Position numbers and translations under genes: made by a program. A stretch of DNA of 42,693 bases from an uncultured Clostridia bacterium. GTDB taxonomy: Bacteria; Bacillota; Clostridia; Christensenellales; UBA1242. The stretch is from the NCBI GenBank assembly GCA_944381105.1, contig CALWJU010000005.1, positions 1 to 42,693 of the forward strand, read 5' to 3'. Shown one piece after another: positions 34,267-41,357 of this stretch (within the stretch, counting starts at the first letter, position 1; every line of letters begins with the position of its first letter). The notes under the pieces are model-generated. The model was given only the letters and a program-made list of their open reading frames with translations, did not search any database and had not been told where the DNA came from.

Positions 34267-35396
34267 TGATTAAATCTAGAACATATGTCAAGGTCAAAGG
34301 ACTTAATCAAGAAAGAGCATTAAATAACATCTCAAAGACGGTAAATATTTACAATTACAAACGAAATGAGCATAATATTGGTGAATTTGAGGTGGAAAAT
34401 TCAAAGTCAAGTCAAATTGTTGAATTGCTCAAAAAAGAAGGTCTTGAAATTGTAGATATTAAAAGTAGAGGATTTGTTCACTCATTAAAGACATTATCAA
34501 AGAGTTTAGGAATTATCGCAGGGCTTATTTTTGTGATAGTATTTTATATTGTTCAATATAATTTTGTGTTAAAAATTGATGTTTGGGGAGGAGAAAGCGA
34601 AGAAAATAGGCTTGTAAAAGAGTTTGTTCAGTCAAGTTTAACCTCAAATTTTAAAAATAGTATAGACACAGATGAACTTGAACTTTTAATTAGATCTAAC
34701 TTTGATTTTGTAAGTTCGGTCAGTATTGCCATAGTAGGCCAGAGTATTATTGTAAACATAAATCCTGCCACTATGCCAGACGAGATGCAAGGACAATTTC
34801 AACCTATAATTAGCAACTATAACGGAATAATCACTGAAATAAATCTTATACAAGGTACTTTGAATTGTGAAGTTGGTTCAATTGTGCAGGAAGGGGACAT
34901 TTTGGTTATGCCTTATATGACCGACTCTGAGGGAACGCTATATGAGGTAGAACCTCGTGCTGAAATTATAGCAGAGGTTTGGAGCCAGGCAAGTGTCAGT
35001 CATTATGATTACAAGATTACAAAAACTAGAACAGGAAAAACTATTACATTAAATGAAGTTCTGCTAGGAGACATAGTCATTTATCAAAACTTTTGCGAAA
35101 TTGTTTTTGAAGATTATGAAATTGAGAGTTATAGTCAAAGCCTTTCTGATATAATATTGCCTCTCGTTTTACGTAAAACAATTTATTATGAGGTGGAGAT
35201 TGAAGAAGTTTTTCAAGATTTTAGTGAGGTAAAAGATAGAATTATTGGCGAAGCACGTGAAAAAGCCTTGATTTTTTTTGATAAAAATGAGATAATAATA
35301 AATGAAAACTATACAATTAGTGAGGGAGCAGGTTGTTATATAGTTAACTATACAATAACTGCCCAGGTTGACATAGGAGGAAATAGTGCAAGTTAA
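34266..35396 (+). CDS. yqfD: sporulation protein YqfD
   Basis: A 376-residue single-pass or double-pass membrane protein of the mother cell. Residues 1-75 contain the 'YNYKRNEHNIGEFEVENSKS' domain, a helix lies at about 80-100, and the large extracytoplasmic part has 'IIVNINPATMPDE', 'YNGIITEINLIQGT' and 'GSIVQEGDILV', typical YqfD features. Its role in spore formation is known only from regulon membership. It follows yqfC directly and overlaps ybeY by eleven bases, which keeps the operon tightly coupled. Confidence 0.94.
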   Translation: MIKSRTYVKVKGLNQERALNNISKTVNIYNYKRNEHNIGEFEVENSKSSQIVELLKKEGLEIVDIKSRGFVHSLKTLSKSLGIIAGLIFVIVFYIVQYNFVLKIDVWGGESEENRLVKEFVQSSLTSNFKNSIDTDELELLIRSNFDFVSSVSIAIVGQSIIVNINPATMPDEMQGQFQPIISNYNGIITEINLIQGTLNCEVGSIVQEGDILVMPYMTDSEGTLYEVEPRAEIIAEVWSQASVSHYDYKITKTRTGKTITLNEVLLGDIVIYQNFCEIVFEDYEIESYSQSLSDIILPLVLRKTIYYEVEIEEVFQDFSEVKDRIIGEAREKALIFFDKNEIIINENYTISEGAGCYIVNYTITAQVDIGGNSAS

Positions 35397-35868
35397 TTTT
35401 GAAAATGTAGGAATAAGATATAGGTCTATAATTAATAAAATATTTGATTACACTCTTGAATTTACTGGAAATAATTTTGATAATGCAATTGTTACACTCT
35501 CGTTTGCAAATGAGGAAAAGATTAGAGATTTAAATAATCAGTATCGCAAGGTGGATAGGGCAACAGACGTATTGTCATTTCCTATGCTGGATATTGTTTA
35601 TCCACAAAAATTAAAGGATTTTTCAAGCGAAGTGTCGCCTGATGGCTCGTTATATCTTGGTGATATAGTTATTTGTCCGAAGGTGGCAAAACGTCAAGCA
35701 AGAGAGTATAAGCATAGCAAAAAGAGGGAGGTAACATTCCTTGCTCTTCATGGACTTCTCCACATACTAGGATACGACCACATTGAAAAGTCGGATGAGG
35801 CGGTTATGCAAAACACAGCAGAGGAGATTTTAAATAAATTCAATATAAGAAGGAAAAAGAATGTTTAG
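35386..35868 (+). CDS. ybeY: endoribonuclease YbeY
   Basis: A 160-residue metal-dependent RNase that matures 16S rRNA 3' ends and helps ribosome quality control. The zinc motif H-x3-H-x5-H is clear near residues 119-129 in 'LHGLLHILGYDH'. The substrate loop 'LNNQYRKVDRATDVLSFP' (about 52-69) is also standard. It starts at GTG 35386 with AGGAGG five bases upstream, inside the end of yqfD. Era follows with an eight-base overlap, as in most Firmicutes. dgkA and cdd, which often sit between, are missing here. Confidence 0.95.
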   Translation: MQVNFENVGIRYRSIINKIFDYTLEFTGNNFDNAIVTLSFANEEKIRDLNNQYRKVDRATDVLSFPMLDIVYPQKLKDFSSEVSPDGSLYLGDIVICPKVAKRQAREYKHSKKREVTFLALHGLLHILGYDHIEKSDEAVMQNTAEEILNKFNIRRKKNV

Positions 35869-36697
35869 AGCAGGTTATGTTGCAATAGTAGGGCTGGCAA
35901 ATGCAGGGAAAAGTAGCCTTATAAATGCTCTTGTGGGCGAAAAGGTGGCAATTATATCAAATAAGCCACAGACCACAAGGGATAATATATTAGGCATTGT
36001 TAACGGAGAGGATTATCAAATTGTTCTTGTAGACACTCCTGGCGTGCATCATAGCAAAAATACACTTGATAAGGCTATGATGAAAAATGTTAGGTCGGCA
36101 ATTAGCGGAGTTGATTTAGTACTTTACCTTATTGACGGAACTACTATTCCAAATAGTGAGGAAATTGAATACATAAATCATATTGAAGCGCCTACGAAAG
36201 TAATTAAGACTAAGTTAGATTTAAAAAATGTAAAAGATTTTAATTGCGACCTTGAAATTTCTTCAAAAACAGGGCAAAATCTTGACAAACTATTAGATTT
36301 AATACTTGAATTTATGCCCACCTATGAAGAGGAACACCATATCTATGATAAAGATTATTACACCGATAAAAGCGTAAAATTTTTAATCGGAGAGGAAATT
36401 CGAGAGAAAGCACTTTTATACCTTCGCCAAGAAGTGCCTCATGGCATTGCTGTTGAGATAACAAGGTTTTGGGAGGAAGATAATGTTGTTTATATCGATG
36501 CCGACCTTGTATGCGAAAACGACAGGCATAAGGGGATGATTATAGGCAAGGGCGGTCAGACATTAAAAAAGATTGGCTCAGAGGCGAGGGCTTTTGCTGA
36601 GTCATTATTATTAAAGAAAGTAGTTCTTAAAATATTCGTCAAAGTTGAAAAAGATTGGCGAAACAAACCAAATGTAATTAAAAGTTTAGGATATTAA
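35861..36697 (+). CDS. era: GTPase Era
   Basis: A 278-residue 30S assembly GTPase that binds the 3' end of 16S rRNA. G1 is GLANAGKSS (usual GRPNVGKST; residues 10-18), G2 is the TTRDN region, G3 is DTPG (about 58-61), and G5 is SSKTG. G4 reads TKLD (about residues 119-122) instead of the usual NKxD, so the Asn is replaced by Thr as in Rac-type GTPases. The KH domain (about 190-278) has GMIIGKGGQTL. It is about 20 residues shorter than typical Era, mostly between G3 and the KH domain. Start ATG overlaps ybeY. Confidence 0.94.
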   Translation: MFRAGYVAIVGLANAGKSSLINALVGEKVAIISNKPQTTRDNILGIVNGEDYQIVLVDTPGVHHSKNTLDKAMMKNVRSAISGVDLVLYLIDGTTIPNSEEIEYINHIEAPTKVIKTKLDLKNVKDFNCDLEISSKTGQNLDKLLDLILEFMPTYEEEHHIYDKDYYTDKSVKFLIGEEIREKALLYLRQEVPHGIAVEITRFWEEDNVVYIDADLVCENDRHKGMIIGKGGQTLKKIGSEARAFAESLLLKKVVLKIFVKVEKDWRNKPNVIKSLGY

Positions 36698-36844
36698 AAA
36701 GTCATATTGCAAAAGATAAGTTTGCATATGGTAATTTAATATTTTTAAAAAAAATTAAAATATGTGCATAATTTCCTTAAAATAATAATTATTTGTGTAT
36801 TTTTCTTAATTTAATTGATTTTTTAATAAAAAATAGGTAAATAT

Positions 36845-36878
36845 AAAAAATAGAATTTTGTACTTTTTATAAATTCTA
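36845..36878 (-). terminator. terminator after murB
   Basis: On the minus strand TAGAATTT (36878-36871) pairs with AAATTCTA (36858-36851), 12-base loop, then six T (36850-36845). It sits 13 bases after the murB stop. The rest of the era-murB gap is AT-rich. Confidence 0.7.
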
Positions 36879-36890
36879 TAAAAAATTATT

Positions 36891-37751
36891 TTAAAATATT
36901 TGCACCTCTTCTTCAAGGTTTACAGAGAATTTCTGGTAGACCTTGTTTTTTATTATCTTTATTAGTTCTAAAATGTCTTCTGATGTGGCATTAGAATAAT
37001 TTAAAATAAAATTGCCATGCTTTTCTGATATTTTTGCTCCACCATATTGAAAACCTTTTAAACCACATTCATCAATTATTTTACCTGCAAAAAAATTAGG
37101 AGTATTTTTGAAAAAACTGCCCGAACTTAACCCTCGTGGTTGTTTTTCTATTCTAAGCGAAAGATATTTTTTATAGTCTTGCTCTATTTGGCATTTATCT
37201 TTGATTTCACATAAAAACTTTGCAGACAAAATAAGGTAATCATGAAGTCCACTTTTTCTATAATCAAAGTCAATGTTTTCTTTTTTTAGATATAAAGTTT
37301 TGCCATTATGTCGCACTTTAATAGATAACAACCTATCGCTAATATTTTCGCCAAAGCATCCAGCGTTCATATAGATTGCTCCGCCTATTGTTGCGGGAAT
37401 TGTCCCAAACTTTTCAAAGCCTGACAGACCTCTCTCTTGGCAATATCTATATAATTTAGGTAGCATTGTAGAAGATGAAAGAGAAATTATATTTTTTGTA
37501 TTTTTTATGTAATTTTTAACTTTTTTGGTGGAAATTACAATAAAATTCTCTGCTTTTTTAGTAAATATTACATTACTACCATTTCCTAAGATAATGAAAG
37601 GGTATTTCTTTGACGAAAAATAATCATATAAATATATAAGTTCATTTTGGTTTTTAGGAAAGAATACCGCTTTTGATAAGGCTGGAATTTTCATGGTTGT
37701 AAGCGAGCCTACATCAAAGTCTGTGAAATACTCAATATCAAAAATATTCAT
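36891..37751 (-). CDS. murB: UDP-N-acetylenolpyruvoylglucosamine reductase MurB
   Basis: A 286-residue flavoenzyme that reduces the enolpyruvyl group to make UDP-N-acetylmuramate. FAD-binding motifs are GNGSNVI (about residues 57-63) and GTIPATIGGAIYMNAG (about 117-132); the catalytic Ser lies in SGSFFKNT (about 209-216), Tyr in 'DYRKSGL', and the last active-site Glu in 'NLEEEVQIF' at the C-terminus. It is a type II MurB by length. It is divergent from murC with only 53 bases between starts. No ribosome site is present; a -10-like TAAAAA lies five bases before the ATG, so it may be leaderless. Confidence 0.95.
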   Translation of the reverse strand: MNIFDIEYFTDFDVGSLTTMKIPALSKAVFFPKNQNELIYLYDYFSSKKYPFIILGNGSNVIFTKKAENFIVISTKKVKNYIKNTKNIISLSSSTMLPKLYRYCQERGLSGFEKFGTIPATIGGAIYMNAGCFGENISDRLLSIKVRHNGKTLYLKKENIDFDYRKSGLHDYLILSAKFLCEIKDKCQIEQDYKKYLSLRIEKQPRGLSSGSFFKNTPNFFAGKIIDECGLKGFQYGGAKISEKHGNFILNYSNATSEDILELIKIIKNKVYQKFSVNLEEEVQIF

Positions 37752-37756
37752 AATAT

Positions 37757-37785
37757 TTTTTATGTTTTTATTGAATTTTTGTGAA
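37757..37785 (-). promoter_or_regulatory. possible promoter of murB (predicted leaderless)
   Basis: Minus-strand TTCACA (37785-37780), exact 17-base spacer, TAAAAA (37762-37757), five bases, ATG at 37751. It is a weaker match than the murC promoter and lies interleaved with it. Confidence 0.45.
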
Positions 37786-37799
37786 AAGATTCATATATA
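37771..37799 (+). promoter_or_regulatory. promoter of murC (predicted leaderless)
   Basis: TTGAAT (37771-37776), 17-base spacer, TATATA (37794-37799), five bases, ATG at 37805. It overlaps the divergent murB promoter, so the two genes probably compete for polymerase. Confidence 0.6.
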
Positions 37800-37804
37800 A
37801 AAGT

Positions 37805-39166
37805 ATGTTAGAAAATATAAAATCAGCCTATATAATAGGAGTGGGTGGAATAAGTTTGTCGGCTATCGCTAGGTTTTTGCACGCAAGAGGAATTAAAGTT
37901 TATGGTTCTGACCTTGTTTACAACGAAGAGGTTATCGCTCTTGAAAAGGATAAAATTATATCATTTAAGTTAGGCTCAGCACCTGCTTTTGTAAAAAAAT
38001 GTGATATTTTAATTATTTCTTCTGCTGTCAGTAGAGAAAATAGCGACCTCGTTTATGCCCAAATGATAGGCAAACCTATTTATAGTCGTTCGCTAGTTTT
38101 AGGTGAACTTACAAAAGGCAAAAAGACAATTTCAATAGCAGGCACGCATGGAAAAACTACAACGACTGGACTTGTAAGTACTATTTTCTTAAAAAATAAG
38201 ATAAAACCTAATATTCATATTGGTGGAGTGCTAAAAAATATAAATTCAAACATGCTTTGTTCAACAAGTGATGTTTTTATCACCGAGGCATGTGAGTATA
38301 AAGATAGTTTTCTTTCACTTAATAACTTTGTCTCTGTTGTGCTAAATATCAGACCTGATCATCTTGATTATTTTCACGATATTGATAGAGAATTTGTTTC
38401 ATTTCAAAAGTTTGTGGATAATACAGATAAAAATGGTTACGTGATTGTAAATAATGACGACGATCTTTCTAGGAAACTAATGGTAAAGGCAAATAAAATA
38501 ACCTTTGGAATAGAAAATGATGCTGATTTGCAGGCAAAAAATATTAAAGATGACAGAGGACAATACTCTTTTGACTTATTTTTTAAAAATGAAAATTTTG
38601 GTAGAATTAAGTTGTCTTGCTTTGGAAAACATAATATCTATAACGCTCTTGCATGCTCAGGCGTTTCTATTGTTATGGGAAAGAACTTTAAACAGATTAA
38701 AAAGGGGATTGAGGGGTTTAAAGGGGTAGAAAGAAGGTTTGAGGTACTTGTTAAGAAAAAGGATAGAATGATTGTGCATGATTATGCCCATCATCCTGAC
38801 GAGATTAGGGCAACACTTAATCTTTGTGGAGAACTTGGTTATAAAAAAATAATTGCAATTTTTCAACCACATACTTTTTCAAGAACAAAAGATTTATACG
38901 AAGAGTTCCTCAATTGCTTTGAAAAAGCGGATGAGATTTGGACTCTTCCTATATATCCAGCGAGAGAGAAAGCAATAAAAGGAATTTCATCTTACAGGCT
39001 TGCAAAAGATTTAAAAGATAGGGGTAAAAAATCAAAATATTTTAAAAATTTCGATGATTGTTATAAAAATATTGTAAAAAACAGCGAAAAAAGTGTTTTA
39101 TTTGTAATTTTAGGTGCTGGCGACATTGTTTACCTTGCAAATAAATTTAAGAATAAGAAAAAATAA
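37805..39166 (+). CDS. murC: UDP-N-acetylmuramate--L-alanine ligase MurC
   Basis: A 453-residue ATP-dependent ligase that adds the first L-Ala to UDP-MurNAc. The Rossmann start 'AYIIGVGGISLSAIARFL' (residues 8-25), Walker-like GTHGKTTTT (about 114-122), the middle domain with 'NIRPDHLDYF' and the C-terminal 'VHDYAHHPDEIRATL' and 'IAIFQPHTFSRTK' motifs are all as in MurC. ATG 37805 fits both the family N-terminus and the promoter spacing; an in-frame GTG eight codons upstream lies within the promoter. Its terminator overlaps the promoter of the tRNA region. Confidence 0.96.
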   Translation: MLENIKSAYIIGVGGISLSAIARFLHARGIKVYGSDLVYNEEVIALEKDKIISFKLGSAPAFVKKCDILIISSAVSRENSDLVYAQMIGKPIYSRSLVLGELTKGKKTISIAGTHGKTTTTGLVSTIFLKNKIKPNIHIGGVLKNINSNMLCSTSDVFITEACEYKDSFLSLNNFVSVVLNIRPDHLDYFHDIDREFVSFQKFVDNTDKNGYVIVNNDDDLSRKLMVKANKITFGIENDADLQAKNIKDDRGQYSFDLFFKNENFGRIKLSCFGKHNIYNALACSGVSIVMGKNFKQIKKGIEGFKGVERRFEVLVKKKDRMIVHDYAHHPDEIRATLNLCGELGYKKIIAIFQPHTFSRTKDLYEEFLNCFEKADEIWTLPIYPAREKAIKGISSYRLAKDLKDRGKKSKYFKNFDDCYKNIVKNSEKSVLFVILGAGDIVYLANKFKNKKK

Positions 39167-39183
39167 TTTATAGTTTGATTGTC

Positions 39184-39206
39184 AAAAGGTTGACATAACC
39201 TTTTTT
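39184..39206 (+). terminator. terminator after murC
   Basis: AAAAGGTT (39184-39191) with AACCTTTT (39197-39204), 5-base loop, T-run. The TTGACA of the next promoter lies inside this hairpin. Confidence 0.8.
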
Positions 39207-39218
39207 ATATGCTAATAT
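39190..39218 (+). promoter_or_regulatory. promoter of the tRNA-Thr array
   Basis: Perfect TTGACA (39190-39195), exact 17-base spacer, TAATAT (39213-39218). The only product downstream is the 100-base tRNA-like array ending in the intact tRNA-Thr. A 16-bp perfect palindrome at 39244-39259 lies about 20 bases after the predicted start and could be an operator. Confidence 0.65.
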
Positions 39219-39353
39219 TTACATGTGTCTAAATAAATAGATGATTTTCATATGAAAATAATATGAAAAAATGACTTATTTAAATTAATGGCTGAAATTC
39301 GCACAATGCTTATGTCATAAAAAATCAAAATGTATTTCCGAAATTTAATATAT

Positions 39354-39453
39354 GCTGATATACCTCAGTAGGTAGAGGGCTGCCTTGGTAAGACAAGGGA
39401 AACGCATTTTCAAGCAATCTTACAACTAAATATTCGCTCCATTTTGGAGCTAT
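39354..39453 (+). pseudogene. decayed tRNA-Thr-like unit 1
   Basis: Positions 39354-39392 match the 5' half of tRNA-Thr(GGT): 30 of 39 bases, with a differently sequenced but fully paired D-stem (CCTC/GAGG) and the full CCTTGGTAAG anticodon zone. The 3' anticodon strand no longer pairs well, though TTCAAG and an encoded CTCCA end at 39441 survive; the acceptor ends still pair at six of seven positions. A GCTCCA/TGGAGC hairpin follows. It probably was a tRNA gene. Confidence 0.65.
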
Positions 39454-39553
39454 GCTGATGTGGCACAGTCGGTAGCGCACCGCCTTGGTAAGATAAAAAA
39501 TGGTGCTTTCGTACAACCGAATATACTTAATAATCGTCGAACATTTGGTTCGT
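39454..39553 (+). pseudogene. decayed tRNA-Thr-like unit 2
   Basis: Positions 39454-39492 match the intact tRNA-Thr in 36 of 39 bases. All identity stops right after the anticodon loop (TTGGTAAG then ATAAAA), so the anticodon, T and acceptor 3' strands are lost. A CGAAC/GGTTCG hairpin precedes the next unit, at the same place as the hairpin of unit 1. Unit length is exactly 100 bases. Confidence 0.65.
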
Positions 39554-39629
39554 GCTAATGTAGCACAGTCGGTAGTGCACCGCCTTGGTAAGGCGGAGGT
39601 CACGGGTTCAAGTCCCGTCATTAGCTCCA
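39554..39629 (+). tRNA. tRNA-Thr (anticodon GGT)
   Basis: A complete cloverleaf of 76 bases: acceptor GCTAATG with CATTAGC, D-stem GCAC/GTGC, anticodon stem CCGCC/GGCGG with loop TTGGTAA (anticodon GGT at 39587-39589), variable AGGTC, T-arm ACGGG-TTCAAGT-CCCGT, discriminator T and an encoded CCA at 39627-39629. All stems pair perfectly. It reads ACC/ACT threonine codons. It is the last unit of a 100-base array and forms the border of the integrative element to the right, the usual arrangement for tyrosine-integrase targets. Confidence 0.97.
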
Positions 39630-39635
39630 TAAAAC

Positions 39636-39680
39636 AAAATCGCAAAAAGCCTTAAAATCACTGGGATTTAGCGATTTTTT
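39636..39680 (+). terminator. terminator after tRNA-Thr
   Basis: AAAATCGC (39636-39643) pairs with GCGATTTT (39671-39678), with a 27-base loop containing a weaker inner hairpin, followed by T-run. Confidence 0.65.
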
Positions 39681-39717
39681 CTTTTTTAAAACATTTATTA
39701 ATTTTCCTAATAAAAAA

Positions 39718-39854
39718 TATTTGCTGTCAAATTTATCAATATTTGCTGTCAAAAATTTTTCAAAAAAATAGACCGATAGTCAAAATTTCAACTATCGGTC
39801 TAAATCTTTTATAAACTGCCTAAAACTAACATATTTGCTGTCAATTGCTGTCAA
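39718..39854. repeat. direct repeats, candidate integrase arm-binding sites
   Basis: TATTTGCTGTCAA occurs at 39718-39730, 39740-39752 and 39832-39844; a fourth copy of its last ten bases (TTGCTGTCAA) follows at 39845-39854. All have the same orientation and lie just inside the tRNA border. Tn916/lambda-type integrases bind such arm repeats through their N-terminal domain, which this element's integrase has. Confidence 0.65.
39762..39801 (-). terminator. terminator of the retron operon
   Basis: A perfect 11-bp stem (39801-39791 with 39780-39770) and 10-base loop; on the minus strand a T7 tract (39768-39762) follows. It ends transcripts 50 bases beyond the reverse transcriptase stop. Confidence 0.88.
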
Positions 39855-40867
39855 TTTTTTATGTTCTTTAGTTGTCCTCTAAATTCTTTCAATTTCCCAT
39901 TTATTGAATTTGCAACAACTAAACATCCTTGCAATTTATTAATATTAGTTTTATCGCCATTCTTAACTTCCTGAATATAATTATGAGTTTTTAGCATTAG
40001 TCTATTAGGAACTTGCATCTTCCCGTTTTTATCCAATATTACACCAGTTACTTTTTTATTTTCAGGCACATTATACCATTTGCATTTTTTCACAGATACA
40101 TCATAAGAATTCTTACTTATAATCTTTAAAATATTTTTTCGAAAAAAGTATGGTATTTTGTGATTAGAAGAAAAGACAACATCATCTACATAAACGGTCA
40201 TTGTTATTTTATATTTTAATGCTATTTTGTTAATTTCTTCGAACATATCAACATTTGCAAAGTAAGACATTATAGAACTTAAAGGAGACCCAGTAATTAA
40301 ATGATTTCTTTTTTTTATATTTGCATCGTTTATAAACTCATTTACTTTTGACATTGTTTTAGTATTTTGATTTTTTAAATCAAGGTTTATTGTTGATAAG
40401 TTTGTTAAAATATTTGCCACATCTGGAGATGTTTTAAGTTTATTAAGATAAAAATTATAAACTTTATTTCTTCCAATATTGGGGAAAAATTTGGAAATAT
40501 CTATTTTAAATAAGTATTTTTTGTTAGAATGGACTTTTGCATTGTCTATATAACATTTACCTTTAATTCCTGAAAAGGCATAATTAGGCACTTTTATCAT
40601 TTGCAAAGCCCTTAAAATAATTGATTGAATATTCTTTATATCTTCATCTGGAGCTTCTACTAATCTTTTTTTCTTATTTTTATTAATATCAATATATGGC
40701 TTAATTTTACAATTAAGAAAAGAACTTTTGCAGTATACCTTTCTATCAATATGCAAAAGCTCTAACAATTTCTTTTTGGATTTTAATCCATACAAATAAC
40801 AATTTTTATATTCCAAAGGGTAAACCTCATTATATTTGAATTGGTTGTGCTTATCCCAACTTTGCAA
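39851..40867 (-). CDS. retron-type reverse transcriptase
   Basis: A 338-residue reverse transcriptase with the retron hallmarks: NAxxH at residues 109-113 (NAKVH), the first catalytic Asp123 in KIDISKFFPNI, 'TGSPLSS' (about 192-198), the catalytic YVDD (226-229; YADD in most) and VTG at 273-275. It would copy part of an adjacent structured RNA into multicopy single-stranded DNA. The start is a TTG overlapping the upstream 70-residue gene by 17 bases, with no ribosome site of its own, so translation is probably coupled. The stop codon falls within the last arm repeat. No fused effector domain is present. Known retrons act in anti-phage defence. Confidence 0.92.
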   Translation of the reverse strand: MQSWDKHNQFKYNEVYPLEYKNCYLYGLKSKKKLLELLHIDRKVYCKSSFLNCKIKPYIDINKNKKKRLVEAPDEDIKNIQSIILRALQMIKVPNYAFSGIKGKCYIDNAKVHSNKKYLFKIDISKFFPNIGRNKVYNFYLNKLKTSPDVANILTNLSTINLDLKNQNTKTMSKVNEFINDANIKKRNHLITGSPLSSIMSYFANVDMFEEINKIALKYKITMTVYVDDVVFSSNHKIPYFFRKNILKIISKNSYDVSVKKCKWYNVPENKKVTGVILDKNGKMQVPNRLMLKTHNYIQEVKNGDKTNINKLQGCLVVANSINGKLKEFRGQLKNIKN

Positions 40868-41063
40868 ATATTTCTATTAGAAGAACTGAAATATTTACAA
40901 ATGCGGAACGAATAAGTTTACCTAATGCTTTTAACCAAGTCTTAAATGACTTTTTCTTTTTGCCAGTCTTTTTAACTGATCTAGCAGAGTCATTAATTAT
41001 TACAGTATTATTATTTCCTGTAATATTAATAACAGTTGAAGATGAATTATTGTTCTTCTTCAT
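40851..41063 (-). CDS. 70-residue retron partner, possible membrane-active effector
   Basis: A small protein coupled to the reverse transcriptase. Residues 1-27 are Asn/Ser/Thr-rich with a 'VINITGNNNTVII' beta-like repeat; residues 30-42 are strongly basic (KKTGKKKKSFK); residues 43-70 form an amphipathic to hydrophobic helix (WLKALGKLIRSAFVNISVLLIEIF). The design resembles small cationic membrane peptides. An AGGAGG ribosome site lies 11 bases before the ATG. Retron operons usually carry an effector, and this is the only other protein of the operon, so toxin or effector is inferred from place and composition. I recognise no family. Confidence 0.72.
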   Translation of the reverse strand: MKKNNNSSSTVINITGNNNTVIINDSARSVKKTGKKKKSFKTWLKALGKLIRSAFVNISVLLIEIFAKLG

Positions 41064-41079
41064 AATTTGGTTTACCTCC

Positions 41080-41357
41080 TTTTTTTGTTATTTGCCCACA
41101 TTAAGTGGTCTCCTGCACCATATAACAAAATTGAGGTAATAACGGTATAAACTAAAGCACAATCTATTCATGAGCACGGGAACCGTGCTCAACTCCTGCA
41201 CATCGTTCTAGATTTCCATCATCATAATCATTTGAGACTTGATAATAGAGATGCTCACAGATACGATGCCCAGGGGAAATCCTTCCCAAAAGAAGTCCAT
41301 TGATATAAAATATCAACCAATTACAACAGGAGTTATATTTTACCGTATCGCATTAGT
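41080..41357 (-). ncRNA. candidate retron msr-msd RNA region
   Basis: This non-coding stretch lies between the predicted transcription start (about 41357) and the 70-residue gene, the normal place of the retron RNA. It holds a 9-bp hairpin with 3-base loop (41171-41179 with 41183-41191), a TTGATA/TATCAA hairpin (41300-41316 zone), a GGGAA/TTCCC hairpin near 41272-41288, an 8-bp inverted repeat 41191-41198/41327-41334, and a weak outer pair 41142-41147/41341-41346 that would close about 205 bases. The exact a1/a2 stem and branching G could not be fixed. Confidence 0.5.

Noticed and set aside
39354..39629. CRISPR array, because of the exact 100-base repeat
   Set aside because: There are only three units; the conserved part is a tRNA 5' half; no cas genes are visible; spacer-like parts are themselves related.
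39325..39645. 106-codon frame on the minus strand over the tRNA array
   Set aside because: It is antisense to the tRNA-Thr and its decayed copies. Its 'TGLEPVTSALPRRCTTDCATLA' translation is the well-known false protein read from tRNA complements.
39851..40867. Diversity-generating retroelement
   Set aside because: The enzyme has retron motifs NAxxH and VTG, and I found no template/variable repeat pair or target protein nearby.
40861..41063. The 70-residue ORF and the RT as one frameshifted gene
   Set aside because: The small ORF has its own strong ribosome site, a natural stop and a distinct composition. The overlap is like that of other coupled genes in the window.
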